The notes under the pieces were generated by a model. It did not search any database. It was not told where the DNA came from and worked only from the letters and a program-made list of their open reading frames with translations. A stretch of 64,000 nucleotides of DNA from Paenibacillus silvae (GTDB lineage: Bacteria; Bacillota; Bacilli; Paenibacillales; Paenibacillaceae), in NCBI RefSeq assembly GCF_014639235.1, contig NZ_BMFU01000002.1, positions 762,361 to 826,360 on the forward strand, given 5' to 3'. The translations under genes were made by a program, and so were the position numbers. This document shows, piece after piece, positions 25,005 through 34,013 of the stretch. Each line of letters opens with the position of its first letter. The first letter of the stretch is position 1.

Positions 25005-26318
25005 TTGAAACTGCATAAAGCAAAAAAAGTACCAGCCTTGATATTGGCAAGTATGTTAACGATCGGACTTGCAGCCTGCGGATCAGACAGCTCGAACAAC
25101 GGCTCATCAGCAGGTGAGGAGGGCAAAAACGCCAAGGTCACGCTTGAACTTGCCATTTCCAAAAGCTCACAGGATTCTGCCTTCATTCAGAAAGATGTGC
25201 TGGATGACTTCGAGAAAAAGACGAATATACGAGTGAACCTGCAGCTGATTCCCGCAGAGCAAACGACTACGGTGCTTCAGACCAAGCTGGCTGTTGACGA
25301 AACACCCGACATTATTCAGTACAACCTCGCAAGCGCAGTCACTGACCTGAATCTGGAGCGCAATTTCGAGATTCTGGACAACGAGCCCTGGGCCGGCAGA
25401 ATTGTGAATAAAGACGTGCTTTCTTCTGGCGGTCACATCTATAGCTTCCATGTCAGTCAGGATACAGGCATGCAGGGCGTTGTATACAACAAGAAGATAT
25501 TTGAGGAGCTCGGCTTATCCATTCCGAAGAATTATGAAGAATTTCTGGCCATCTGCGAGAAAATCAAAGCCAGCGGCATCACCCCTGTATTCATGCCATA
25601 TAAAGATGCATGGGCAGCCAACATTTGGCCCGCTGCCGCTTTTGCTGATTTTGCCGCTAAACATGACCCTACTTTCTTCGACGATGTGAACAGCAACAAA
25701 AAAAAATGGTCAGATGTGCCTGAGTTCAAAACCTTTCTTGAACAGCAGTACGAAGTGTATTCCAAAGGATACACCAACGCAGATGTACTGAGTGACAGCT
25801 ATGATATGGCCGTAGGCAAATTCCTCAACAAGGAAGTTGCCATGATGTTTATGGGAGACTGGCTGATTGAAGGGGTAGCAGAACAGGATCCAGGCATGGA
25901 GCTGGGGGTCTTCCCGATTCCATCTTCCGAAGATGCAAGTTTGGGTGCAAGTCCACTCGGCGGCCAGCTGTTTATCCCGAAAAAGTCCAAACATCTGGAA
26001 GAAGCCAAACAGTTCCTTGATTACATTGCCTCCAAAGACGTTGCACAAAAAATTGTGGACGCCAAAGGCTATGTATCCAATCTTAATGACGTTACTACAC
26101 CTGAACTGCCGGCATACAAACAGGATATTGTCGACAATTACATTACACCGAAGAAAACCGTGCTCACAACAGATGCCTACATGCTGGTTGACCGCAGTGA
26201 GCTGTACCGTTTGCTGCAGGACCAGTTTGCAGGCGGCCTGACACCGGAGGAAGTATTGAAATCATGGGATGAGAAATTCAGCCAGCTGATGCAGGATAAA
26301 GGCATTTCCGGCTTCTAA
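25005..26318 (+). CDS. Carbohydrate ABC transporter substrate-binding lipoprotein
   Basis: Extracellular solute-binding protein family 1, 437 residues. Starts at TTG with GAGGGGG 6 nt upstream. Lipoprotein signal with lipobox LAAC, Cys25, then a Ser/Gly/Asn linker. Mature domain has DFEKKTNIRVNLQLIPAEQTT, PDIIQYNLASAV, TGMQGVVYNKKIFEELGLSIPKNYEEFLA and MMFMGDWLIEGV, the usual sugar-binding pattern. Substrate unknown, probably an oligosaccharide. First gene of an importer lacking its own ATPase, so it presumably shares MsmX, as do many Bacillota importers. Confidence 0.93.
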   Translation: MKLHKAKKVPALILASMLTIGLAACGSDSSNNGSSAGEEGKNAKVTLELAISKSSQDSAFIQKDVLDDFEKKTNIRVNLQLIPAEQTTTVLQTKLAVDETPDIIQYNLASAVTDLNLERNFEILDNEPWAGRIVNKDVLSSGGHIYSFHVSQDTGMQGVVYNKKIFEELGLSIPKNYEEFLAICEKIKASGITPVFMPYKDAWAANIWPAAAFADFAAKHDPTFFDDVNSNKKKWSDVPEFKTFLEQQYEVYSKGYTNADVLSDSYDMAVGKFLNKEVAMMFMGDWLIEGVAEQDPGMELGVFPIPSSEDASLGASPLGGQLFIPKKSKHLEEAKQFLDYIASKDVAQKIVDAKGYVSNLNDVTTPELPAYKQDIVDNYITPKKTVLTTDAYMLVDRSELYRLLQDQFAGGLTPEEVLKSWDEKFSQLMQDKGISGF

Positions 26319-26358
26319 TTAACAGCAAGCAGAACAATACACATCCAATACAAAACCA

Positions 26359-26410
26359 AGGCAGCATAACACGGTCAGCTTCATCTGATGACAGGTTATG
26401 CTGTCTGCCT
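26359..26410 (+). promoter_or_regulatory. Intergenic stem-loop between binding-protein and permease genes
   Basis: AGGCAG-CATAAC pairs with GTTATG-CTGT-CTGCCT with a 4-nt bulge. There is no T run, so it is more likely an mRNA stability or processing element that favours the binding protein than a terminator. Confidence 0.6.
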
Positions 26411-26427
26411 ATAACGGAGCGTGACAT

Positions 26428-27300
26428 ATGAAACGGGCTAAAAATTTATATTCATACTATATGATATTTCCTGCGCTGATCATCTACTCTGTCTTCTTTG
26501 TTATTCCGGCCATCACAGGTTTTTATTATTCCTTTACAGATTGGCGGCTGGATCGACTCGAGTTAAGCTTCATTGGCTGGGATAATTTCAGGAAGATTTT
26601 TTCGGACAAAACGCTGATTCTGGCGCTTCAGAACACAGCCATCTTTGCCATTGTGACGGTGGTTGGCAAAAATGTCATCGGTCTGCTGCTCGCCGTAGGT
26701 CTGAATATGAGACTTCGCACCAAAAATCTGCTGCGGGCCATCTTCTACTCCCCCTCCATCCTCAGCATCCTGGTGATCAGTATTCTGTTTACGCCGATGC
26801 TGCGTACCGAAGGCACAATAAACAACCTGCTCGAAGCTATCGGACTCAGCTCCCTGAGTCAAGCCTGGCTGACGAATCCTACCATTGTCATCTGGACGAT
26901 TGCCATCGTTTCCATCTGGCAAAGCGCAGGATTTCAGATGGCTATCTATCTGGCCGGTCTGCAATCCATTTCACAGGAATATTATGAAGCCGCCAAAATC
27001 GACGGAGCAAGCTCATGGAGAAGCTTTTTCAAAATTACACTGCCTCTCCTGCTACCCGCGATTAACATCAACCTGATGCTGACTTTAATTGGCGGACTGA
27101 AAGTGTTCTCGGAGGTTTACGTTATGACAGGCGGAGGTCCGGGCAATGCATCTCAGGTTGTAGGTACAATCATTCTGCGCTCCTTTGGAGAAGGAAACTG
27201 GGGGCTTGGAACAGCTGTGAACACCCTTCTGTTTGTTGTTGTGACCATTATCGCTATACCACTCCTGATTTTCATGCGGCGCAAGGAGGTTACGGAATAA
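26428..27300 (+). CDS. Sugar ABC transporter permease (MalF/UgpA type)
   Basis: 290 residues, six predicted helices, beginning YYMIFPALIIYSVFFVIPAITGFYYSFTDW as expected for this family. The ATPase-docking EAA loop is YYEAAKIDGASSWRSFFKITLPLL near residue 190. Ends with LIFMRRKEV. Pairs with the second permease one base downstream to form the membrane channel. Confidence 0.94.
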   Translation: MKRAKNLYSYYMIFPALIIYSVFFVIPAITGFYYSFTDWRLDRLELSFIGWDNFRKIFSDKTLILALQNTAIFAIVTVVGKNVIGLLLAVGLNMRLRTKNLLRAIFYSPSILSILVISILFTPMLRTEGTINNLLEAIGLSSLSQAWLTNPTIVIWTIAIVSIWQSAGFQMAIYLAGLQSISQEYYEAAKIDGASSWRSFFKITLPLLLPAININLMLTLIGGLKVFSEVYVMTGGGPGNASQVVGTIILRSFGEGNWGLGTAVNTLLFVVVTIIAIPLLIFMRRKEVTE

Positions 27301-27301
27301 T

Positions 27302-28132
27302 ATGAGCTATACTCGCAAACTCGCTATCCGCGACTTCATTGTAGAAGGTTTCCTGATTCTCGCTTCCCTGATCGTTTTGCTGCCACTTGTCATTCTGATT
27401 CTGGGATCGTTCAAAACCAGTGCAGAAGTGCTAAGTTTCTCGCTAAGTCTGCCGGAAAGCTGGCAATTTTCCAACTATGTTCGTGTCTTTCAGGAGGGTG
27501 GCCTGTCACGAGCGTTCCTTAACAGCATCTGGATTACGGGGATCTCTTCTATTATTAACATCGCCGCTTCATCGGCAGCTGCTTTCATTCTCGCCAGACG
27601 GGATACCCGTTGGTCCGGAACGATCTATATGTATTTTTTCATGGGGCTTATCGCGCCAATGTCGATCATCACAACCATCCGTGTAGTTCAAGGTCTTGGC
27701 TTCTACGGAAGCATTACAAGTGTGATCCTGATCTACGCTGCACTTAATACAGCGTTTAGTGTTTTCCTGTACAGCGGGTTTATCAAAACGATCCCAAGAG
27801 CACTGGACGAGGTTGCTTTTCTGGAAGGAGCCAGTGTGTTCGGTGTGTTCTTCCGCATCGTTACACCACTCATTCTGCCTGTAAATGCCACAGTAGCCAT
27901 CATGGTATTTATGTCCGTGTGGAACGATATCACAATTCCGGTCTATTTCCTGACAGACAGCTCCACCTGGACCATGCCGCTATCCATCTACAACTTCTAC
28001 GGCAAGTACAGCCGGGACTGGAATCTGATCTTCGCTAATCTCGTACTGACCTCCCTGCCTGTGTTCATTCTTTATCTGTTTGGTCAAAAATATATCGTCA
28101 GCGGCCTTACAGCCGGCGCAGTCAAAGGTTAA
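27302..28132 (+). CDS. Sugar ABC transporter permease (MalG/UgpE type)
   Basis: 276 residues, six helices. EAA loop LDEVAFLEGASVFGVFFRIVTPLILP near residue 165; C-terminus ends FGQKYIVSGLTAGAVKG, the typical MalG-family tail. Starts one base after the first permease stop, so translation is coupled. Last gene of the importer operon, followed by a convergent terminator. Confidence 0.94.
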   Translation: MSYTRKLAIRDFIVEGFLILASLIVLLPLVILILGSFKTSAEVLSFSLSLPESWQFSNYVRVFQEGGLSRAFLNSIWITGISSIINIAASSAAAFILARRDTRWSGTIYMYFFMGLIAPMSIITTIRVVQGLGFYGSITSVILIYAALNTAFSVFLYSGFIKTIPRALDEVAFLEGASVFGVFFRIVTPLILPVNATVAIMVFMSVWNDITIPVYFLTDSSTWTMPLSIYNFYGKYSRDWNLIFANLVLTSLPVFILYLFGQKYIVSGLTAGAVKG

Positions 28133-28141
28133 ATATTACAA

Positions 28142-28181
28142 CATCAAGCCCCCGTCACCAAACATGGACGAGGGCTTGATG
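28142..28181 (+). terminator. Hairpin between the importer operon and helD
   Basis: CATCAAGCCCCCGTC pairs with GACGAGGGCTTGATG with one mismatch around a 10-nt loop. The following T content is low, so termination may be weak; it lies between convergent genes. Confidence 0.65.
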
Positions 28182-28218
28182 TAAATCATGTAACTCGTGT
28201 AATTCATGAATGTAAAAC

Positions 28219-30693
28219 TCAATCCTCCAGATCATGGAGATGCAGCGGGGCAGCAGTTTTTCTAGGAACACAGGTTTCTTCGCGTTTCTCATAAAGGTCT
28301 TGAGACAGTGCTTGCACAAAAGGCGACCAATGCTGCTTGGCATATAAATGCAAACGATGCATCGCGCGAGTACAAGCCGTGTAGAGCAGCTTGCGGTCAT
28401 ACTCTTCGCCATATTGTCCCGCTGAAGCGTCATATACGAGCACGGCATCAAATTCCACACCTTTGGCAAGATAAACCGGGATCACCATGCAGCCTTTTTC
28501 AAACTGCTCGGTTTCCTTCGTAATCAGCTTCAGTTTTTCCATACCTTGTGCCTGTAGACGCTCATAAGCTTTGCGGCTCTCGGCTGCTGTCTTGGTTATG
28601 ATGGCAATGGATTGAAAACCCTCTGCATGTAACTCGTCAACATCTTTGCAAATAAACGCATCATGCTGGCTCTCTACGATGCCCGTTTGTATAAGCTGCG
28701 GCTTCTGATCTCTTCTGTCAAAAGCAACAATCTCTTCGCCGCCTGGCAGCATGGCTCTGGTGAATTCGACAATTTCACGGGTTGAACGATAACTTTGCAG
28801 CAGCCGGATAAGTCTGGTTTCCTTTTCACCATATAATCCGGTTAATGGAGAATCCGCAGCAGCAAGCTCCGTTGCCTGCATATAGATGGCCTGACCGAAA
28901 TCACCCAGCACTGTCAGCCGGGCGCGGGGAAACAGCTTTTTTATATATTCATACTGGAATGCAGAATAATCCTGCCCCTCATCCACAAATACATAACGGA
29001 TATCTGTGTTGATACGCACACCTTCAATGATTTCTTTGACATATAAATACGGAGTAGCATCTTCATGAAACAGTTTGTTTTGATGCAGCATGTCGATCGT
29101 TTGTCTGCAAATTTCATCCCAGTAAGGCGGAACAACTGCACCATTAGTGCGTTCCTTATAAGCGTCCTCGTCTACAAATAACTGCTCATACACTGCCTGA
29201 ACATTCACAAATTTGAACTTCCGCACCCGCTGTCTTAACGGTTTGAACATCTGCTTCACAACATTACGCCGCAGTAGCTGCTCCTCTCGCTCCAAAAAAT
29301 CAAAGGCCCCTTCATCCAGATCAGGACGTTTGCCCATATTCTCACGAGCGGCATACTGTTCAGCCACTTCAAACACTGGCTTTTCCTTGTGCAGCTTGCG
29401 GTACACATCCGCGTAATCATCCACATCGAGATAATTCAATTCTTCCTCCACCCAATCTGCGTACAGCTCCTTCTGCTCCAATTGGGCCAGCTCTTTCAGC
29501 AGCCATTCCTGCAATAGCAGAATACGACTGGGCAACGATAACTTCACATCATAGCTGGAAAATTGCGCCTTCATCTGTGCTGAAGTAATGAACTCGCGAT
29601 CGCGGAATCGAATGCCAACAAATTTTATGCCTTCCCGACCGAGCCATTCACCGTAATTTTTCAGTGCCTCCAGAAATGCAGGGGACGCTTTGTACCGAAT
29701 TCCTTCCAACCGTGCGGAATACCCTGCTTCCTCTCCAGCTGTCAGCACATACTCCATTTGGTCGAGCGGGTCCTCCGGACTCAGCGACGATCCCAACCAG
29801 TAATTCAAATATTCCTGGAACGTGGTCTGTTGAATATTTTCTTCACCCAGTTCAGGCAATACGGTCGAAATGTAACTGCCAAACATCGGATTCGGCGAAA
29901 AAAGAACCATCTGATCCGCTTTAACGCTCTGGCGGTGTTTATATAAAAGATAGGCCACACGCTGGAGCGCCGCTGACGTCTTGCCGCTGCCTGCTGCTCC
30001 CTGAACAATCAGCATTCGGCTTCGATCATCGCGGATGATCGCGTTCTGCTCCTTTTGAATCGTTGCCACGATGCTTTTCATCTGTGAATTGGCTCCTTTG
30101 GAGAGTACCTCCTGAAGCAAAGCGTCCCCAATGGTCTCACTGGCATCAAACATGCCAAGCAGCTGACCATCCTGAATCTGAAACTGGCGTTTCAGCTCCA
30201 CGCTGCCCTCGATTCGTCCCATCGGAGTCTCGTAATCTGCAGGACCAGAGGCATGATCATAATAAAGACTTGCGATCGGGGTACGCCAATCATAGATCAG
30301 AAAATTTAATCCTTCCCTATCCGTAAATGAGGACACGCCAATATAAACCTGCTCGGTGAAGTTAATTCCCTTCTCCTTAAAGTCAATTCGGCCAAAATAG
30401 GGTAAAGGAAGCAGACGATTCACGCTTTTCCATTGCTGCACGAGCAGCTGATGTCCCCGTTCTCGCTCAGCCAGCACGCGTGATTGCTGGTTTATCGTAT
30501 AAAAAGCCTCTTCAAAATCGGTATAGGAACTCGTATTTATCGTTACTTCTTCCCAGAAGCGCTTGCGAATATCAGCCGCCTGTTCTGCCAGTCCAGCCAC
30601 TTGGGGTTCAAGCTCATCAAGTCGATCTTGCAGCTCTTGACGAACATGTGCCAATCTTTCTTTTTCCCAGCGTCGTTCATTTGTTTCTGTCAT
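28219..30693 (-). CDS. helD: HelD-type RNA polymerase recycling ATPase (UvrD-like)
   Basis: Superfamily 1 helicase-like motor that releases stalled RNA polymerase from DNA. About 824 residues. An N-terminal coiled-coil arm (ERLAHVRQELQDRLDELEPQVAGLAEQAADIRKRF) is the HelD-specific secondary-channel element. Walker A GAAGSGKTS is around residue 235, Walker B with YVFVDEGQDYS in mid-protein, and motifs LLQSYRSTREIVEF and YTACTRAMHRLHLY near the end. The start MTETNERRW was chosen from GGAGGAG about 11 nt upstream; a start 8 codons earlier is possible. Such proteins can protect against rifamycins in actinobacteria, but no resistance element is seen here. Confidence 0.92.
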   Translation of the reverse strand: MTETNERRWEKERLAHVRQELQDRLDELEPQVAGLAEQAADIRKRFWEEVTINTSSYTDFEEAFYTINQQSRVLAERERGHQLLVQQWKSVNRLLPLPYFGRIDFKEKGINFTEQVYIGVSSFTDREGLNFLIYDWRTPIASLYYDHASGPADYETPMGRIEGSVELKRQFQIQDGQLLGMFDASETIGDALLQEVLSKGANSQMKSIVATIQKEQNAIIRDDRSRMLIVQGAAGSGKTSAALQRVAYLLYKHRQSVKADQMVLFSPNPMFGSYISTVLPELGEENIQQTTFQEYLNYWLGSSLSPEDPLDQMEYVLTAGEEAGYSARLEGIRYKASPAFLEALKNYGEWLGREGIKFVGIRFRDREFITSAQMKAQFSSYDVKLSLPSRILLLQEWLLKELAQLEQKELYADWVEEELNYLDVDDYADVYRKLHKEKPVFEVAEQYAARENMGKRPDLDEGAFDFLEREEQLLRRNVVKQMFKPLRQRVRKFKFVNVQAVYEQLFVDEDAYKERTNGAVVPPYWDEICRQTIDMLHQNKLFHEDATPYLYVKEIIEGVRINTDIRYVFVDEGQDYSAFQYEYIKKLFPRARLTVLGDFGQAIYMQATELAAADSPLTGLYGEKETRLIRLLQSYRSTREIVEFTRAMLPGGEEIVAFDRRDQKPQLIQTGIVESQHDAFICKDVDELHAEGFQSIAIITKTAAESRKAYERLQAQGMEKLKLITKETEQFEKGCMVIPVYLAKGVEFDAVLVYDASAGQYGEEYDRKLLYTACTRAMHRLHLYAKQHWSPFVQALSQDLYEKREETCVPRKTAAPLHLHDLED

Positions 30694-30738
30694 CGGTTCA
30701 ACCACTCCTCCACCCATTTATTGGAATAAAAAAGCAGG

Positions 30739-30848
30739 TTGACAAAACAACGAATCCGATGTAATATTAAATTAGGAGAAATAATGTTACACCTGTTTAA
30801 TTCGATGTAATATCAACTGCGCTCATGATTATATCATAGCGCATTTTT
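30739..30848 (+). other. Tiny transcription unit: promoter, 8-codon ORF, terminator
   Basis: TTGACA (30739-30744), a 17-bp spacer and TAATAT (30762-30767) make a near-consensus plus-strand promoter. AGGAG (30774-30778) precedes ATG at 30784, opening MLHLFNSM and a stop at 30810. A hairpin GCGCT-C-ATGAT/ATCAT-AGCGC (30819-30842) followed by ATTTTT could terminate. Two copies of CGATGTAATAT (30757-30767 and 30803-30813) and an inverted TGTAATATTA/TAATGTTACA pair surround the -10. It faces away from helD; role unknown. Confidence 0.5.
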
Positions 30849-31019
30849 GCGTTCAATCTTTTTTTTGACTCAAAGAAACTTTCCCATCTGTATGTTGCAA
30901 TAGGCACATAATCCGTAAACCAGACTTTGGAAGTCATTGCTTTTCTGGAAGAGCCTTATATCCCTCATGCTGTCGTTGGTGCACAATAAAAGATCGTTTT
31001 ACGTGCTGCAAGAAACAAA

Positions 31020-31057
31020 GAGCCCCAGCTTCCATATTCGGAAGCTGGGGCTCCTTT
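31020..31057. terminator. Strong terminator downstream of the alcohol dehydrogenase gene
   Basis: GAGCCCCAGCTTCC and GGAAGCTGGGGCTC form a perfect 14-bp stem with a 6-nt loop. CTTTT follows on the plus strand and TTTGTTTC on the minus strand. It suits the minus-strand dehydrogenase gene and would also stop read-through from the plus-strand promoter at 30.74 kb. Confidence 0.9.
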
Positions 31058-31132
31058 TACTAATGCATGACCTTATTACTTTATTCACTTCATGCCAGGA
31101 CATTGATAAAGTTTATCCCTTAGCTCTTTACC

Positions 31133-32173
31133 TTAAATCGTGCTGGTATCAATAACGAAGCGATATTTAACATCTGAAGCGAGTACACGCTTATAGGCTT
31201 CATCAATCTGATCTGCCGAAATAACCTCAATGCTAGGGACGATATCATGCTCAGCACAGAAATCAAGCATTTCTTGTGTCTCACGTATGCCACCAATCAT
31301 CGAACCTGCGAATGAGCGGCGATGTCCGATCAGCGAGAATGCATTGACGGGGAGCGGCTCAGGCGGAGCTCCTACATTAACGAGCGTGCCGTCCAACTTG
31401 AGCAGTGAGAAATAAGCATTGATATCAATGCTGGCACTTACTGTATTAATGATCAGGTCTAATGAGCCTGCCAGCTTTTCGAATGTTTCCGGGTCGCTCG
31501 TTGCGTAGTAGTGATCTGCGCCAAACTGCAAGCCGTCTTGTTTTTTACTCAGGGATTGAGAGAGAACAGTAACTTCAGCTCCCATCGCATGTGCAATTTT
31601 AACCGCCATATGACCAAGGCCGCCCATCCCTACGACTGCTACCTTTTTACCCGGGCCAGCGCCCCAATGATGCAGCGGAGAATAGGTGGTGATTCCGGCA
31701 CATAGCAGAGGTGCAGCAGCATCCAGCTCAATATTGTCAGGAATGCGTACTACAAAATCCTCGGTTACCACGATATGTGTGGAATAACCGCCTTGGGTTG
31801 GCTCACCGTATTTGTCTACACCTGCATAGGTTGGAATGTTGCCTTTCAGACAGTACTGCTCTTCACCTTTAATGCAATTCTCACATTCGCCGCAAGAGTC
31901 TACCATACAGCCAACACCTACACGGTCGCCTACTTTGTATTTGGTTACACCGCTTCCTACCTCAGTAACGATCCCGGCAATTTCGTGGCCTGGTACGAGT
32001 GGATAATTGACGGGTCCCCACTCCCCATGAGCAGTATGAATATCCGAGTGGCAGATGCCGGCAAATTTAATTTCAATTAACACATCCGTGGTATCCAGAT
32101 CACGGCGGTTAATTTCTGCGGAACGAAAGGCTTGATCTGGTCCATCCACGGCTCTGGCTTTAGCTGTAATCAA
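31133..32173 (-). CDS. Zinc-type NAD(P)-dependent alcohol dehydrogenase (YahK/CAD type)
   Basis: Medium-chain dehydrogenase reducing aldehydes, 346 residues. Catalytic zinc ligands lie in CHSDIHTAHGEW and GHEIAG; the structural zinc cysteines in CMVDSCGECENCIKGEEQYC; the cofactor loop is VVGMGGLGHMAVKIAHAMGA. Starts at TTG with GGAGG 9 nt upstream. A MerR-type promoter drives it and a MerR gene is divergent, the arrangement of B. subtilis adhA/adhR, where the pair responds to aldehydes such as methylglyoxal. The exact aldehyde here is inferred. Confidence 0.93.
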   Translation of the reverse strand: MITAKARAVDGPDQAFRSAEINRRDLDTTDVLIEIKFAGICHSDIHTAHGEWGPVNYPLVPGHEIAGIVTEVGSGVTKYKVGDRVGVGCMVDSCGECENCIKGEEQYCLKGNIPTYAGVDKYGEPTQGGYSTHIVVTEDFVVRIPDNIELDAAAPLLCAGITTYSPLHHWGAGPGKKVAVVGMGGLGHMAVKIAHAMGAEVTVLSQSLSKKQDGLQFGADHYYATSDPETFEKLAGSLDLIINTVSASIDINAYFSLLKLDGTLVNVGAPPEPLPVNAFSLIGHRRSFAGSMIGGIRETQEMLDFCAEHDIVPSIEVISADQIDEAYKRVLASDVKYRFVIDTSTI

Positions 32174-32208
32174 TGTTATAACCTCCTCATGATTTTGGAA
32201 TCCTCTTT

Positions 32209-32239
32209 ATCTTACGCCCTATAGTTAACTCTAGGTCAA
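32209..32239 (-). promoter_or_regulatory. MerR-type promoter (19-bp spacer, dyad) for the alcohol dehydrogenase gene
   Basis: Minus strand: TTGACC (32239-32234), 19 bp, TAAGAT (32214-32209). The dyad CTAGAGTTAACTATAG lies in the spacer with 7 of 8 positions symmetrical. Same layout as at 15.86 kb and 50.70 kb. Confidence 0.85.
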
Positions 32240-32379
32240 ATGTTTTGCTCTACTTTTTTTAAAAGTGTTCGTTTTGACATCACTGCTGACGTCATGATAG
32301 AATTCATTCGCATCAGCGGATAGCCTGTACCATACGGCTTTAATCTTGATCTGATTAGAACTGAAAGGAACAAACCTAT

Positions 32380-32802
32380 ATGACATATTCCATTAGTGAA
32401 GTCGCTAAAAAACTGGATCTGACTGTTTATACATTACGCTACTATGACAAAGAAGGCCTTATGCCCTTCGTCGAACGCAATTCGACCGGAACGAGGCAAT
32501 TCAAGGACTCGGATATTGACTTTCTGAAAATAATCCAATGTCTGAAAGCTACCGGAATGCCGATCAAGGATATCCGGGAATTCATCGCCTGGTGCTCGGA
32601 AGGTGATGCAACCTTGCGTCAGAGGTATGACATGTTTACCGAGCGCAAAGCCAGCGTCGAGGCCCAAATGGAAGAACTCCGAAGAACAATGGAGGTTATT
32701 GAGCATAAACGCAGCTATTATCAGCAGGCTATTGAAGCTGGGACGGAAAGCATTCACAAAGCTGCACTTGCTCCTAACCGTGAGCACGTAGCAAGCTCGT
32801 AG
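32380..32802 (+). CDS. MerR-family regulator (AdhR-like), divergent to the alcohol dehydrogenase
   Basis: 140 residues. Helix-turn-helix YSISEVAKKLDLTVYTLRYYDKEGLMPFVER at residues 3-33, wing, then FLKIIQCLKATGMPIKDIREFIAWCSEGDAT and a long coiled coil. The single Cys in AWCSEG is at the position of the redox/electrophile-sensing Cys of AdhR-type MerR proteins, so aldehyde sensing is plausible. AAAGGAAC lies before the ATG. Confidence 0.9.
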   Translation: MTYSISEVAKKLDLTVYTLRYYDKEGLMPFVERNSTGTRQFKDSDIDFLKIIQCLKATGMPIKDIREFIAWCSEGDATLRQRYDMFTERKASVEAQMEELRRTMEVIEHKRSYYQQAIEAGTESIHKAALAPNREHVASS

Positions 32803-32851
32803 AGCAAGAGAATGGGACTTTTCGCCTGTTTGTTAATGACCCCGTTCCATG

Positions 32852-32890
32852 AAAAAGAGGCTCCACCTAAGACGGTGAAAGCCTCTTTTT
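32852..32890. terminator. Bidirectional terminator between the MerR gene and the iron-siderophore binding protein
   Basis: AAAAAGAGGCT and AGCCTCTTTTT pair perfectly, with an inner CCACC/GGTG extension and TAAGAC loop. A and T runs serve both convergent genes. Confidence 0.92.
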
Positions 32891-32931
32891 CCTTGATTCA
32901 TGTTTCTAATTGAAGTCTGCTTGCGAAAAAA

Positions 32932-33972
32932 CTACTTGGAAGCCGAGAGCAAGCTGTCCGTAATAAATTTAAGCTGTCCTTCCAACGATACCGGATCGTT
33001 ATAGGTGTCCGACGATGGATCAAGCTGGAATACATGATTGGCTTTTACAGCCGGAAGGTTTTTCCATAGTGCATTTTCGTATACCTTATTGGAATCACTT
33101 GTATCCCCGGACCACGGGCTGGTGAAAATAATGTCCCCTGCATACTCCGGCAGCACTTCAATGGAGATGGAAGCCCAGCCAGTTCCGCTGTCAATCGCTT
33201 CTGCCTGAGCCTTGGCTGGTGCCTTAAGTCCAAACTCACCGTAGATAATTTCTCCTCCACGTCCATAGTTATGACCGAAGACATACAACCCTTTATCATA
33301 TGGATTCAGAATAGATACAGTACGATTACCTACAGCAGCTTCTACCTTTGGTTTCAATTCGTTAATTTGAGCTTCCCACTTGCTTATCCAGGCTTTAGCT
33401 GCATCTTCCCTATTGGTGAGCTTGCCCATCTCCAGCATCAAATCTTTGTAATTGCGTTTACCATACTCGATCTGAACAACAGGTGCGATTTGTGACAGCT
33501 TGTCGACGCCTTCTGTACCAGTGTACACCATAATCAAATCAGGCTTCAGCGCAAGCAGCTGCTCTGGCGTAGGCGGTTGTTCACCTAAATCCGTTGTGCC
33601 TTGTGCAGCAAGCTGATCCTTGATGTATTTGTTTTTCATTGAGCCCGATGCTGCTCCAACTACTGGAGCATCTAATGCTACGAAATATCCCGTAGTGAAG
33701 GCTGTCAAATCCACAATCCGCTTTGGATTTTTCGGCACCTGAACTTCACCAGCGTCAGATGCAAATGAAACCATCTCATCTTCTGCACCTGCCCCGGTAT
33801 TTGTCGAACCCTCTGTATTGTCACTTGTCTTGCTTTCGGCATCTGAAGATACATTAGTCTGATCTGCTTCATCTTTAGCTGTATTCGAAGCAGATTGGCC
33901 ACATGCACTCAGGATGAGTAAGAGCACAAGCGCCATCATTATCCATATTAAACTTCTTTTCGTATTACGCAA
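32932..33972 (-). CDS. Iron-siderophore ABC transporter substrate-binding lipoprotein
   Basis: FecB/FhuD-family receptor for ferric siderophores, 346 residues. I place the start at TTG 33972 because AAAGGTGGGG lies 6 nt upstream and the encoded N-terminus (RNTKRSLIWIMMALVLLLILSAC) is a textbook lipoprotein signal; 34 residues of upstream open frame would run through the Fur box. An acidic Ser/Thr/Asp linker of about 50 residues follows the lipid Cys. Binding domain: NPKRIVDLTAFTTGYFVAL, LLALKPDLIMVYTG, VSILNPYDKGLYVFGHNYGRGGEIIYGEFGLKAP. No permease or ATPase gene is next to it, so it must use partners encoded elsewhere. Confidence 0.88.
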   Translation of the reverse strand: MRNTKRSLIWIMMALVLLLILSACGQSASNTAKDEADQTNVSSDAESKTSDNTEGSTNTGAGAEDEMVSFASDAGEVQVPKNPKRIVDLTAFTTGYFVALDAPVVGAASGSMKNKYIKDQLAAQGTTDLGEQPPTPEQLLALKPDLIMVYTGTEGVDKLSQIAPVVQIEYGKRNYKDLMLEMGKLTNREDAAKAWISKWEAQINELKPKVEAAVGNRTVSILNPYDKGLYVFGHNYGRGGEIIYGEFGLKAPAKAQAEAIDSGTGWASISIEVLPEYAGDIIFTSPWSGDTSDSNKVYENALWKNLPAVKANHVFQLDPSSDTYNDPVSLEGQLKFITDSLLSASK

Positions 33973-34013
33973 AAATAACCCCACCTTTAATGTATTAGAT
34001 TCCATCAACAAAT

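Noticed and set aside
28219..30850. Rifamycin-associated element next to helD
   Set aside because: The upstream region contains repeats of CGATGTAATAT, not the GC-rich inverted repeat known from rifamycin-inducible helR loci.
30937..31155. 72-codon frame upstream of the adh terminator
   Set aside because: It runs straight through a perfect 14-bp terminator and into the end of the dehydrogenase gene; no ribosome binding site.
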